From Candidatus Magasanikiibacteriota bacterium (GTDB lineage Bacteria > Patescibacteriota > Patescibacteriia > Magasanikbacterales > UBA922): DNA of 46,147 nucleotides. How positions within the stretch are numbered: the first letter of the stretch is position 1; every line of letters starts with the position of its first letter. The translations under genes were made by a program, and so were the position numbers. The notes below the pieces were generated by a model, which saw only the letters and a list, made by a program, of their open reading frames with translations, was not told where the DNA came from and made no database searches. Below are positions 19,243 through 28,839 of this stretch, piece by piece. The stretch lies in NCBI GenBank assembly GCA_018661775.1, contig JABJHO010000048.1:1-46147 (forward strand), in the 5' to 3' direction.

Positions 19243-19388
19243 TTTAGCCTCCTTTGGTTGTAGAAAGAGCAGACAATACGTCAACGGAATAGTAATATAT
19301 TTTTAATTTTTTTTCAAGTAGGAAGGGTGGGGGGTGGTAAAAAAACTGTGGATAATTCTATACATTGCCATAGAAAACATCTTATTGG

Positions 19389-21092
19389 CTACATCTCATC
19401 TACCAGAGAAATTCCTAGAAGACTAAGGCCATTCTCCAAAACTATATACGTGCAGCGCAAAAGAGAAAGTCGAAACTGTTTTTGCTCTTCTTCGGATTGT
19501 AACACCGGACATTTTGTATAAAATGTATTAAAACATTGTGCCATGTCAAACAAGTACCTAGCAACATGTGAAGGATCATATGTTTCGGCAGCTTTTTTTG
19601 TTATATCGGGATACTGCCCCAAAAGAAGTAAAAGTCTTTTTTCTTCGTCAGTTATAGTGCTATACAGTTTAGTGTCCGCCAAAACACCACCACTAGATTT
19701 ATGTAAAATACTTGTAATACGTGCGCCGATATACAAAAGATATGGTCCACTTTCACCATGAATCTTTACTGCATCCTCAATATCAAATGCCACATCTTTG
19801 GTAATATCACTCTTTAGGGTTGTATATTTTATTGCTGCCATAGCTACTGCGCCTACTACCACCGACTTATTACTTACTACTGACTCTGCCATTACGTTTT
19901 CCACCTCTTCTCTTGTTATCTGAACAAGTGTATCACCAGTAATAACACTGCCGGTTCTTGAGCTCATTTTCTTATCTCCCTTAAGCTGTAAGAAGCCACC
20001 AGGTATGTGATGTTCTTTTCCAACACTCTCTGGCAGTGTTTGCTCCATTGCCTTAAAAACCACCTTAAAATATTCGGTCTGCTCTTTGCCAACAACATGA
20101 ATAATTTTTTCTGGAGAAAAATCTTTGATATGATTTTCTGCCAAAGCCAAATCCTTTGCTTCGTAGGTTGGAAAACCTTCACTATTTATAAACACCCTAT
20201 CGTGAAGTCCGTATTCACTTCCCTTAAAAATAATAGCGCCATCACTTTTTGTAAAAACATCTTTTTTTAGTCCTTTTTGTACAATCTCCACACCTCTTTC
20301 AAACATTTGTGATTCAAAGTACAAGGCATCAAAGCGTGTGCCAAACTCCTTGTACACCTCATCAAAATACGTAAGACTCCAGGCAACAGCTTCTTTGTAT
20401 ACCTCCTGGATACTCGGATCCTTTGTGTACACTCTTTTATTATACGCCACAATCTCAGCTTTTTCTTTTTCCCCTTTTTCAAAATGTTTAGAGCCCGACA
20501 CATACGCTTTCCCTAAAAAAGCAATCTTTTCTTTGGTTGTTTTATGTTCTAATGCATCAAATTCCTCTTTTACGTTATATATCCCCCACAAAGATTTTGC
20601 CACATGCATTCCTACGTCCCCTTGATAATTTACGCGCTTTACATCATATCCGGCATTTTCTAATACTCGTGCCACACTTTCTCCGGTAATTAGGTTTTTT
20701 ACATGGCCCAAATGAAATGCTTTTAGTGGGTTTGGACAACCATATTCAACAAGTATTTGTGTTTTTTTACTTTGTAGGTGCTTTCCGTAATCTTCTCCTT
20801 TTTCTAACACCTCTTCCATAATATAACTAGCCAAGAAGCTACGTTCAATAAAGAAATTTAGGTATGGTCCAGATACCTCTACTCGACTAATTACATCTGA
20901 CTCCATTTCAGTAATCTTTTCTTGCACGTCATGTGCAACGTCAACAGGGCTCTTTCCCAACTGTTTTGCAAACGGAAAGCATGCCAATGCAATATCACCC
21001 ATCACCATATTTGGTGGTGTTGAAAACACAAAAGGTCCCTCAAGTCCTGCTGACTCGAGCAATGGTTCGATATGAGAAACAATGCTATTCAT
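19389..21092 (-). CDS. argS: arginyl-tRNA synthetase
   Basis: VEYGCPNPLKAFHLGHVKNLITGESVARVLENAGYDVKRVNYQGDVGMHVAK; KMSSRTGSVITGDTL. Confidence 0.95.
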   Translation of the reverse strand: MNSIVSHIEPLLESAGLEGPFVFSTPPNMVMGDIALACFPFAKQLGKSPVDVAHDVQEKITEMESDVISRVEVSGPYLNFFIERSFLASYIMEEVLEKGEDYGKHLQSKKTQILVEYGCPNPLKAFHLGHVKNLITGESVARVLENAGYDVKRVNYQGDVGMHVAKSLWGIYNVKEEFDALEHKTTKEKIAFLGKAYVSGSKHFEKGEKEKAEIVAYNKRVYTKDPSIQEVYKEAVAWSLTYFDEVYKEFGTRFDALYFESQMFERGVEIVQKGLKKDVFTKSDGAIIFKGSEYGLHDRVFINSEGFPTYEAKDLALAENHIKDFSPEKIIHVVGKEQTEYFKVVFKAMEQTLPESVGKEHHIPGGFLQLKGDKKMSSRTGSVITGDTLVQITREEVENVMAESVVSNKSVVVGAVAMAAIKYTTLKSDITKDVAFDIEDAVKIHGESGPYLLYIGARITSILHKSSGGVLADTKLYSTITDEEKRLLLLLGQYPDITKKAAETYDPSHVARYLFDMAQCFNTFYTKCPVLQSEEEQKQFRLSLLRCTYIVLENGLSLLGISLVDEM

Positions 21093-21119
21093 AAATATAT
21101 AACAATTAAACTAGATATA

Positions 21120-22298
21120 TTACACAATCTTTACAAAAAAACGTTTACCTTTTTGAATAATGTCACCGGATCCTACCTGTGCATCAAAACTGCTTACTTT
21201 TTCGTCATTTATTTTTACACCACCGCCATCTACCGCTCTACGTGCCTCAGACTTACTGTTACAAAGTTTCGTTTCAACCAATACAGAAATAATATTATTT
21301 TCTTTTGGAGAAAATTCAGGCATTTTATCTGGGGTTTGTTTTTTTGCAAAAGTGTTTATAAAATACTCTTCAGCCTCTTTGGCGGCGACCTGACTGTGAT
21401 ACATAGAAACCAACTCTTTGGCTAGCTCAACCTTAGCGTCTCTAGGGTTTGCACCACCCTCAATCGCTTGTTTTGTTTCCAAAACCTTCTCCATAGAAAC
21501 ACGAGTAACTAAAGTCATATACCGAACAATATACTCATCTGGAATTTTCATTGCCTTACCAAACATGTCATTTGGTTCGTCAGTAAGATTTATTGTATTA
21601 CCCCAACTAGAGCTCATTTTACGACCATCAATACCTTCAACCAAAGGGTTTGTGAGAATATCTTGTGGTTCTTGCCCAAAATGTTCTTGTAATGTACGAC
21701 CGGCTAACAAGTTAAAACGCTGGTCTGTGCCCCCAAGCTCCACATCTGCTTTTACATGCACAGAGTCATACCCTTGCATGAGTGGATACAGCATTTCACG
21801 AAGTGACACTCTTGTGCCTGCTTCAAGTCTACGACGAACATTATCTCGAGCAATAAATTCTGCAACAGAAAAAGCGTTTGCGTGTTCGCCCACATCCGCA
21901 TAAGACAAATTACCAAGCCATTCGCTATTTCTTAAAACCTCGCATTTATCGATATCTAATATTTTTCCAGCCTGCTGTGCATATGTCTTAAGATTTTCTT
22001 CAACAACATCTTTTTGTAGCATTGGTCTTTCGCTATCTTTATCAGAGGTGTCACCAATAACACCAGTAAAGTCCCCAATAATAAATACAATCTTGTGGCC
22101 AAGCTCTTGAAAATCTCGCAACTTTAGTAATGGAATTGACCTGCCAACATGAATGTTGGGGCTGGTTGGATCAATACCAAGTTTTATTGTTAATTGCCGA
22201 CCGCTCAATAACTTCTTGCGCAAACTCTCTAGCGAAATTGCTTCATCCACTCCACGAGTGAGTAATGCTTCAATCTTTTTTGGGTCTGTGTTTATCAT
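21120..22298 (-). CDS. tyrS: tyrosyl-tRNA synthetase (with C-terminal S4 domain)
   Basis: LGIDPTSPNIHVGRSIPLLKL, GGTDQRFNLLAGR, GRKMSSSWGNTI, C-terminal S4-like segment; start MINTDPKKIEAL. Confidence 0.93.
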   Translation of the reverse strand: MINTDPKKIEALLTRGVDEAISLESLRKKLLSGRQLTIKLGIDPTSPNIHVGRSIPLLKLRDFQELGHKIVFIIGDFTGVIGDTSDKDSERPMLQKDVVEENLKTYAQQAGKILDIDKCEVLRNSEWLGNLSYADVGEHANAFSVAEFIARDNVRRRLEAGTRVSLREMLYPLMQGYDSVHVKADVELGGTDQRFNLLAGRTLQEHFGQEPQDILTNPLVEGIDGRKMSSSWGNTINLTDEPNDMFGKAMKIPDEYIVRYMTLVTRVSMEKVLETKQAIEGGANPRDAKVELAKELVSMYHSQVAAKEAEEYFINTFAKKQTPDKMPEFSPKENNIISVLVETKLCNSKSEARRAVDGGGVKINDEKVSSFDAQVGSGDIIQKGKRFFVKIV

Positions 22299-22302
22299 AG
22301 TG

Positions 22303-22719
22303 CTATGTAAATGAAAAAAATTCTGTAAGTATTGGTAACATGCCAAAGGTTATTAGTGTCATAAGTAAAAACATCCCAATAAGTAGTAGCGAAGCAACAC
22401 ATCCACAACGCGGAGAAAGTAGTGGGGCATTTTTTGGTATATGTCCTTCTGCTTTTAACTGATCAACGGATTTGAACTTTTGCCAATCCATACCAAATCT
22501 GTGCTTTAGTGTGCGTAAAAACATTTTTTCAACCCTTCCTGCTTTGAGATACCGAGGGTCCGACGACATAGGTGCGTGATCTGGTTGATTTGGGTCTTCC
22601 ATTGCATCCGGCACAAGATTGTGGTTTTTATCAAGGATATCAATACTACCCCCATCTTTTGGTGTGTGACTTTCAAAACCATGCTTGTTGTGAAACGGAT
22701 CAGTATCCATAGTGTTCAT
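22303..22719 (-). CDS. hypothetical protein with C-terminal TM
   Basis: Start codon overlaps the valS stop (TAATG); C-terminal hydrophobic GCVASLLLIGMFLLMTLITFGMLPIL. Confidence 0.6.
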   Translation of the reverse strand: MNTMDTDPFHNKHGFESHTPKDGGSIDILDKNHNLVPDAMEDPNQPDHAPMSSDPRYLKAGRVEKMFLRTLKHRFGMDWQKFKSVDQLKAEGHIPKNAPLLSPRCGCVASLLLIGMFLLMTLITFGMLPILTEFFSFT

Positions 22720-25355
22720 TACTGTAATTGTTCTTGTAATTTTTCTAATTTCTCTTTTGCTTCGGCAAGTTTTTTCTTTTCACCGCTCACTACTGCTTCT
22801 GGTGCTTTTTGCACAAAGTCTCCCGCCAATTTCTTTTCTAAACTCTGTATATATGGAGAAACACTATCTATTTCTTTTTGTATTCTTTTTTGCTCTTGCT
22901 CAACGTCAACCGCGCCAGCAAAATCAACAGAGAACTCTACCCCAGCCTCCACAAAAGAAGTGGTGTTTTCTGGGATAGTGTCAACCACGGTTAATGATTC
23001 CAAACGAGCAAGTGATAGTATAATATGTGTATTTTCTTCTATTACCGATGTGTTTGATCCTGATTTTACATAGCCAACTAGTTTTTTTCCTGGTGGAATA
23101 TTATTTTCTGCACGAAGATTGCGAATTTTTGTTACGCTTTTTTGGATAAGTAAAAAGTCTTGTGAGTCTTCTGCGATATTTTCCAAAGACTTAGGCCACG
23201 GCGCAACCATAAGCAAGTTTTCCTTTCCATATACTTCTTGCCAAATTGCTTCTGTAACAAACGGCATAAACGGATGCCAGAGTTTTAGCGTGGTATTTAA
23301 TATATAATTTAGTATAGCAGATTTTTCACCTTCTATCTTTGCAATTTCTACATACCAACCCGCAAGCTCGTTCCAGGTAAAGTCTCTAAGTCGCTCCCCT
23401 GCTTGCGAAAATCGGTATTGTTCAATATCTTCTGATGTTTGTGTAATAACATTCGTAAGTCGAGATAAAACCCACACATCGGTAAGCGTCTTTGGTTTTG
23501 GTGGTTCAACATCAATAGCGGGATCATTAATATTCAATAATATGAACCGCGAAATGTTCCAGAGTTTATTGGCAAAATTTCGATAACTCGCAATCTTCTC
23601 TTCTGAAAGCTTGGAATCATTTCCTGGTGTTGACCCAATCATGAGCGACAACCGAACCGCATCAGTCCCATACTTCTCACACACGTCGAGCGGGTTTATA
23701 ATGTTTCCCAGTGATTTGCTCATTTTTCTTCCTTTTTCGTCGCGAACAAGTCCGTGAAGATACACTGTTTTAAATGGTACCTCACCAAGTAGATACGTTG
23801 TCATGAGTACCATTCTAATCAGCCAAAACGTTAATATGTCATATCCAGTTTCAATAACATTGGTAGGATGATATGTCTTTAGATCGGTTGATTCGCCAGA
23901 TGAAGCAGGCCAACCGAGCGGAGAAAAACTGAACATACCAGCACTAAACCATGTGTCGAGCGTGTCTGGATCTTGCACCCACCCATCATCATTTGGTGGT
24001 TTAATACCAACATACACTTCCTCGTTGCGATACCATGCAGGAATTCTATGCCCATACCACAATTGCCTACTAATACACCAGTCAAGATAATTGTCTACCC
24101 AATTAAAATAATTCTTCTCAAACCGTTTTGGAATAATCTCAATTTGACCACTGTGTACAACATGCTGAGATATTTTTTGAATAGTAGTTTTTTCTCCTGT
24201 CGCAACCCCTTCAATTTTAGAATCTTTCACAACAAACTCTTTTTTGACTCCAACCCACCATTGTTTCATAATCTGTGGTTCGATAACACCACCTCCGCGA
24301 CTGTTTGTTGCAAGTTGGTGCACATATTCCTTGTCTGTTTTAATCAATAGCCCTTTTCTGTCTAGTTTCTCTACAACTTTTAATCGTGCTTCTTCTATGC
24401 TCATGCCAGCAAATTCTCCGGCAATGTCCATAAGTTTCCCATCTAAGTCTATAACCTGCTCCTTATCAAGTCCGTGTCTTTCTGCAATAAAAAAATCTTC
24501 TGTACTATGCCAAGGTGTTATAGTCATAACTCCTGAACCAAGCTCTGGATCAGCAGCCTCATCTTTAATAATAGTTGCAGTAATTGGTCCATTTATCCAC
24601 TCACATTCAAAAGTATCACCGTGTTTATACTTTATGTAGCGCTTGTCGTCTGGATGCATCACAACATATTTGTCACCGAATTTTGTTTCCGGACGGACCG
24701 TGCAAATTTCAAATGGTCCATATTGAAAATAATAAAATGGTGCTTTTTCTTCTTTTCTATCCACTTCAATATTCGACACATTGGATTGCATTTTTGGATC
24801 CCAGTTAACAATCCGATCGCCACGATAAATCAACCCATCTTTATACATCTCTACAAATGCTGTGCGCACTGCTAGGTTCCGACTATCATCGAGTGAATAA
24901 TACTCACGACTCCAGTCCATTGATGTTCCCATTTTCTTTGCTTGATTCACAATAGTATCATGTGAGTCTTGTGCAAACTGTTCCACACGTTTCAAAAATT
25001 TCTCACGACCAAGATCATGGCGCGTAATTTTTTCTTCACCCCACATAATCTTCTCGACTTTTTCTTGTGTCGCAATCGCAGCATGATCGGTTCCTGGTAC
25101 CCACAATGTTCTGTCCCCTTTCATGCGATGATACCTTACCATTGTGTCTTCAACAGCAAGCATAACAGCATGACCAATATGAAGAGTGCCAGTTACATTT
25201 GGTGGCGGAAGTACAAGAGAAAATGTTTCTGCGTCTTTATCGCACACACCTTTTTCAATGCATTTGTCTGGATTAAAAAACCCACTCTCTTCCCAGCGTG
25301 TATAAATACTATCTTCGTATTTTTGTGCATCGTATGCTTTGTCTAGTTCTTTCAT
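22719..25355 (-). CDS. valS: valyl-tRNA synthetase
   Basis: PPPNVTGTLHIGHAVMLAVEDTMVRYHRMKG; KMSKSLGNIINPLD; C-terminal coiled coil; start MKELDKAYDAQ. Confidence 0.96.
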   Translation of the reverse strand: MKELDKAYDAQKYEDSIYTRWEESGFFNPDKCIEKGVCDKDAETFSLVLPPPNVTGTLHIGHAVMLAVEDTMVRYHRMKGDRTLWVPGTDHAAIATQEKVEKIMWGEEKITRHDLGREKFLKRVEQFAQDSHDTIVNQAKKMGTSMDWSREYYSLDDSRNLAVRTAFVEMYKDGLIYRGDRIVNWDPKMQSNVSNIEVDRKEEKAPFYYFQYGPFEICTVRPETKFGDKYVVMHPDDKRYIKYKHGDTFECEWINGPITATIIKDEAADPELGSGVMTITPWHSTEDFFIAERHGLDKEQVIDLDGKLMDIAGEFAGMSIEEARLKVVEKLDRKGLLIKTDKEYVHQLATNSRGGGVIEPQIMKQWWVGVKKEFVVKDSKIEGVATGEKTTIQKISQHVVHSGQIEIIPKRFEKNYFNWVDNYLDWCISRQLWYGHRIPAWYRNEEVYVGIKPPNDDGWVQDPDTLDTWFSAGMFSFSPLGWPASSGESTDLKTYHPTNVIETGYDILTFWLIRMVLMTTYLLGEVPFKTVYLHGLVRDEKGRKMSKSLGNIINPLDVCEKYGTDAVRLSLMIGSTPGNDSKLSEEKIASYRNFANKLWNISRFILLNINDPAIDVEPPKPKTLTDVWVLSRLTNVITQTSEDIEQYRFSQAGERLRDFTWNELAGWYVEIAKIEGEKSAILNYILNTTLKLWHPFMPFVTEAIWQEVYGKENLLMVAPWPKSLENIAEDSQDFLLIQKSVTKIRNLRAENNIPPGKKLVGYVKSGSNTSVIEENTHIILSLARLESLTVVDTIPENTTSFVEAGVEFSVDFAGAVDVEQEQKRIQKEIDSVSPYIQSLEKKLAGDFVQKAPEAVVSGEKKKLAEAKEKLEKLQEQLQ

Positions 25356-25369
25356 ATACCGTCTGAATA

Positions 25370-25630
25370 TTATTTTTTTGTGTTGTTTTTTATCCACCAT
25401 CTTTTTACTGGCGCAATAGTGACTGTAGAGAAAATCCACCCAAAAGCCGGAACACAGGCATTAAGGAATGGTTGGTCATTTTCTATTACTACAAGCCAAA
25501 TACTTGCCACAACATAGGTGAGCAGAAAAATAAGTATTTTGCGAAAGAGGCTTGTTTCCCAGGCTTTATCTAATTCTACCCGAGCATTTCGCTGCTCTAG
25601 TGCAGTAAGTTTGTCTTGTGTGTCTTTCAT
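25370..25630 (-). CDS. small membrane protein, two TM segments, unknown function
   Basis: Hydrophobic FRKILIFLLTYVVASIWLVVI and AFGWIFSTVTI; open frame between valS and the divergent gene. Confidence 0.5.
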   Translation of the reverse strand: MKDTQDKLTALEQRNARVELDKAWETSLFRKILIFLLTYVVASIWLVVIENDQPFLNACVPAFGWIFSTVTIAPVKRWWIKNNTKK

Positions 25631-25711
25631 ACAATAAGAAAAACGTTGTGATTTATATAGTGTATTCTAATAAAAATTGCTAAAAAAAGCAATCTTTGAC
25701 ACACCTGTGTG

Positions 25712-25741
25712 TTGACCTCCTGTGTGTTTTTGTGATATGAT
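25712..25741 (+). promoter_or_regulatory. promoter of the DHH-like gene
   Basis: TTGACC-N18-TATGAT about 20 nt upstream of ATG 25762. Confidence 0.65.
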
Positions 25742-25761
25742 GTACTATTGTTTTGTCTTTT

Positions 25762-26718
25762 ATGGTAGCACAACTTTTCCCAAAAATAATTCAATCATTT
25801 GCAGACACCTCGTCTGCCATTATATGTGTCCCGAGTAAACCAACTCTAGATGTTGTTGCAAGCGCTTGCGCACTTACACTGTTTCTTGAACAACACAATA
25901 CTGTGGTTACCCTAGTATCACCACAACCCCTCAACTCAGCAACATATCCGTACATACCGCATGTTTCCCGGATACAAACCATATCTCAGCACACCAACAC
26001 ACCACCCACCAAACAACCTCCACTTATCTGCAGCATAGGCTGTGAAAATGATAAAGATGTGTTATCTGTGCTAGAACAATACCGTCTTTCTCAAAAAATA
26101 CACATTATCCACAATGAAAACGATACAAAATATCTTGCTGTTTCAGATATTATTACTCACCTTTTCATTTCAAGTAACGCAACACCGCCAAAAGAGGCCT
26201 GCACCATGCTTCTGGCTGGAATCATTACTAAAACCAACAAACTGAAACACCCGTTCGTAGGAAGCGATCTCTTGTCGCGCGTTGGCTGGCTTCTCAGTAA
26301 TGGGGCAGACAGAAAAAAAGTGGTACAAGATATCTACCAAAAAAAGTGTCTCACGAATACACGTTTCCACGGGTCACTCCTTGGATACACCTCCTACGAT
26401 ATGGTGCAAAAAATATTATGGATTACTCCACCAAAAGATATATGGCAAGCGAATTATACACCACACACACTCGACACACTTTTTGATGCATTGTATGAAC
26501 ATGTTTCCAGCGATATTACCATAATACTCCTGGTCCAAAAAGAAAACACACAAACATTTGCACTATTTCCAAAAACAGCACACCTTTTTATACCAAAACA
26601 GACTGATGGTTTTTTAGTACAAAAAAATGACACATACGTGTCTATCTTGTTTGAACATAGTACTGTTGGAGCAGCACAACAATATATACTTTCCAATCTA
26701 CTACCCAACACTATATAA
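25762..26718 (+). CDS. degenerate DHH-family phosphoesterase-like protein
   Basis: TLDVVASACALTLFLEQHNTVVTLVSP, TMLLAGIITKTNKLK, LLSNGADRKKVVQDIY follow the DHH subfamily layout, but catalytic DHH is absent (IIHNEND). Confidence 0.5.
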   Translation: MVAQLFPKIIQSFADTSSAIICVPSKPTLDVVASACALTLFLEQHNTVVTLVSPQPLNSATYPYIPHVSRIQTISQHTNTPPTKQPPLICSIGCENDKDVLSVLEQYRLSQKIHIIHNENDTKYLAVSDIITHLFISSNATPPKEACTMLLAGIITKTNKLKHPFVGSDLLSRVGWLLSNGADRKKVVQDIYQKKCLTNTRFHGSLLGYTSYDMVQKILWITPPKDIWQANYTPHTLDTLFDALYEHVSSDITIILLVQKENTQTFALFPKTAHLFIPKQTDGFLVQKNDTYVSILFEHSTVGAAQQYILSNLLPNTI

Positions 26719-28285
26719 GTGATCTACCAGTCATTTCTGGTGGCTGCTCAATTTCTAGCAAAGAAAGCATAGTTGGCGCAACGTCAGCGAGCATACCAAC
26801 AGGTGGCATAGTGCTCAAGTCACCGTCAACAACATCTCCTCCGGGACCTGCCATACCTTTTAAATTGTTTGCGATAATAAGAAAAGGTACGGGATTGTTA
26901 CTGTGTTCTTTGTCTCGTTCTCCGGTTCGTATATTTGTTACCTCTTCACCATTCCCGTGATCTGCTGTCATAAGCACTACACCACCTTTTGCTAGTGTAT
27001 GCTCCACAATCGACCCAAAGGCCAGGTCTATTGCTTCGCACCCTTTAATTGTGGCTGGTATGTCTCCAGTATGCCCAACCATATCTGCATTAGCAAAATT
27101 CAGCAGTATTACGTCATACACCTCTTCGTCGACCGCCTTTACCACTTCTTTTGCTATCTCAGCTGCCGACATCTCTGGCGCTTTATCATAAGATGGAACT
27201 TTTGGTGATGGAATAATCTTTCTTTCTTCTCCCGGGAATGGTTCTTCTATTGTACCATTAAGGAAAAAAGTAATATGCGCATATTTCTCTGTTTCTGCAA
27301 TATGAAATTGTTTTAAATTATTTTTACTCAACACTTCTGATAAACAATTGTGCACAATAACAGGCTGATACACCACCACCACAGGCAAAGACTTCTCATA
27401 CTGTGTCATGGTTACAAAAAAAAGATCTTTTATATACTCTCTTTCAAACTTTGGGAAACTTGGTAACACAAATGCTTTTGTCAATTCTCTTGCGCGGTCA
27501 GGGCGAAAATTAAAAAATATTACCCCATCTTTTGGGTTTATTTTTCCGAGCGGCTTCCCTTCTTTCCCAACAACCACCGGAACAAACTCCTCATCAAACA
27601 CCTCTTTATCATATGACTCCTGCACCGCTTGTGTGGGATCTTTTGTGTATGCGTCAGCAACCCCTTCTGCCATTGCTCTGTACGCTTTTTCTACACGATC
27701 CCACCTATTGTCCCGGTCCATTGCATAATACCTTCCAGAAATTGAGGCTATTTTTCCAATTTTTAGTTTCTTCATTTGCTCTTCAAGTCGCTTCACAAAA
27801 TCAATACCGCTATTAAACTTTGCATCTCTTCCGTCCAGAATCACATGCACAAACACATCTTTCACTTTTTGTTGTTTTGCTAACTGCAACAATGCCACAC
27901 AATGCTCATCACTTCCGTGCACATTTCCTGGACTTACAATACCTATAAGATGTAATGCGCTTTTATTTGCAATGACATGCGATGCACAATCTAAAAATTC
28001 CTGTTTCTTAAAAAATACTCCATCTTCTATTTCTTTGTTAATTCTTGGGAGTGTTTGGTAATACACACGACCAGCGCCAATATTCAAATGACCTACTTCG
28101 GAATTTCCCATTTCACCAAACCGAAGACCAACCTCATTTCCAGAAGCAGATAACGTCATAGCAGGGTATTCACGAATATACGCATCAAAGTTTGGTGTTT
28201 TTGCCAAATTAATCGCATTTCCTGGGTGATCTGGTGCAACACCCCATCCATCACAAATTGCCAAAACAAGTGGTCGCGGTCTCAT
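26711..28285 (-). CDS. gpmI: 2,3-bisphosphoglycerate-independent phosphoglycerate mutase (copy A)
   Basis: LVLAICDGWG, MGNSEVGHLNIGAGR, HVILDGRDAKFNSG, VLMTADHGNGEEV, EHSNNPVPF. Confidence 0.95.
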   Translation of the reverse strand: MRPRPLVLAICDGWGVAPDHPGNAINLAKTPNFDAYIREYPAMTLSASGNEVGLRFGEMGNSEVGHLNIGAGRVYYQTLPRINKEIEDGVFFKKQEFLDCASHVIANKSALHLIGIVSPGNVHGSDEHCVALLQLAKQQKVKDVFVHVILDGRDAKFNSGIDFVKRLEEQMKKLKIGKIASISGRYYAMDRDNRWDRVEKAYRAMAEGVADAYTKDPTQAVQESYDKEVFDEEFVPVVVGKEGKPLGKINPKDGVIFFNFRPDRARELTKAFVLPSFPKFEREYIKDLFFVTMTQYEKSLPVVVVYQPVIVHNCLSEVLSKNNLKQFHIAETEKYAHITFFLNGTIEEPFPGEERKIIPSPKVPSYDKAPEMSAAEIAKEVVKAVDEEVYDVILLNFANADMVGHTGDIPATIKGCEAIDLAFGSIVEHTLAKGGVVLMTADHGNGEEVTNIRTGERDKEHSNNPVPFLIIANNLKGMAGPGGDVVDGDLSTMPPVGMLADVAPTMLSLLEIEQPPEMTGRSLI

Positions 28286-28298
28286 GGTGTGGTGTTAA

Positions 28299-28817
28299 TT
28301 AACGAAGAAGTTTTTTTCCTATTGTATAAAATTCAGATGCAAATGTATCTAGTCGATCAAGCACATCTTTGCTCGTAACCTTATTTCCATCAAACGCTTT
28401 TCCTGTTGCATATACAATCCTTGGCAACTGCATCATGCGCCACTCATTCATGCAGATTTGTGTAAGATGCGTGGTAGAGAGATAGCTTCTATCTCCACCA
28501 GCCGCGCAGACTATACCAAAGAATTTCCCGGTTGCGTCACCACAGGAGTAGTCAAGGATTGCTTTGAGCGAACTATTGACCGTATAACAATGCACACCCA
28601 TGCCAAAAATAATATTATCTGCCCATTTGACGCTTTTTGCGATTTTATCCATATCGGCTTTTTGTTTATGGTAAAAAGGGGTAATATTCAACTTTCGTGC
28701 ATCAACAAAACGGACAGTAGCATCTTTTTTTGTTTTTAATCTTTTTTGCACCTCTTTGCACAAAATAAACGATCGAGAGTCAGGGCTTTGTGAACCTGAA
28801 ATAATAAGTGTTTTCAT
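28299..28817 (-). CDS. NADPH-dependent FMN reductase / flavodoxin-fold protein
   Basis: MKTLIISGSQSPDSRSFILCKEV, ADNIIFGMGVHCYTVNSSLKAILDY. Confidence 0.75.
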   Translation of the reverse strand: MKTLIISGSQSPDSRSFILCKEVQKRLKTKKDATVRFVDARKLNITPFYHKQKADMDKIAKSVKWADNIIFGMGVHCYTVNSSLKAILDYSCGDATGKFFGIVCAAGGDRSYLSTTHLTQICMNEWRMMQLPRIVYATGKAFDGNKVTSKDVLDRLDTFASEFYTIGKKLLR

Positions 28818-28839
28818 AATAAATAAATAAATAAATACA

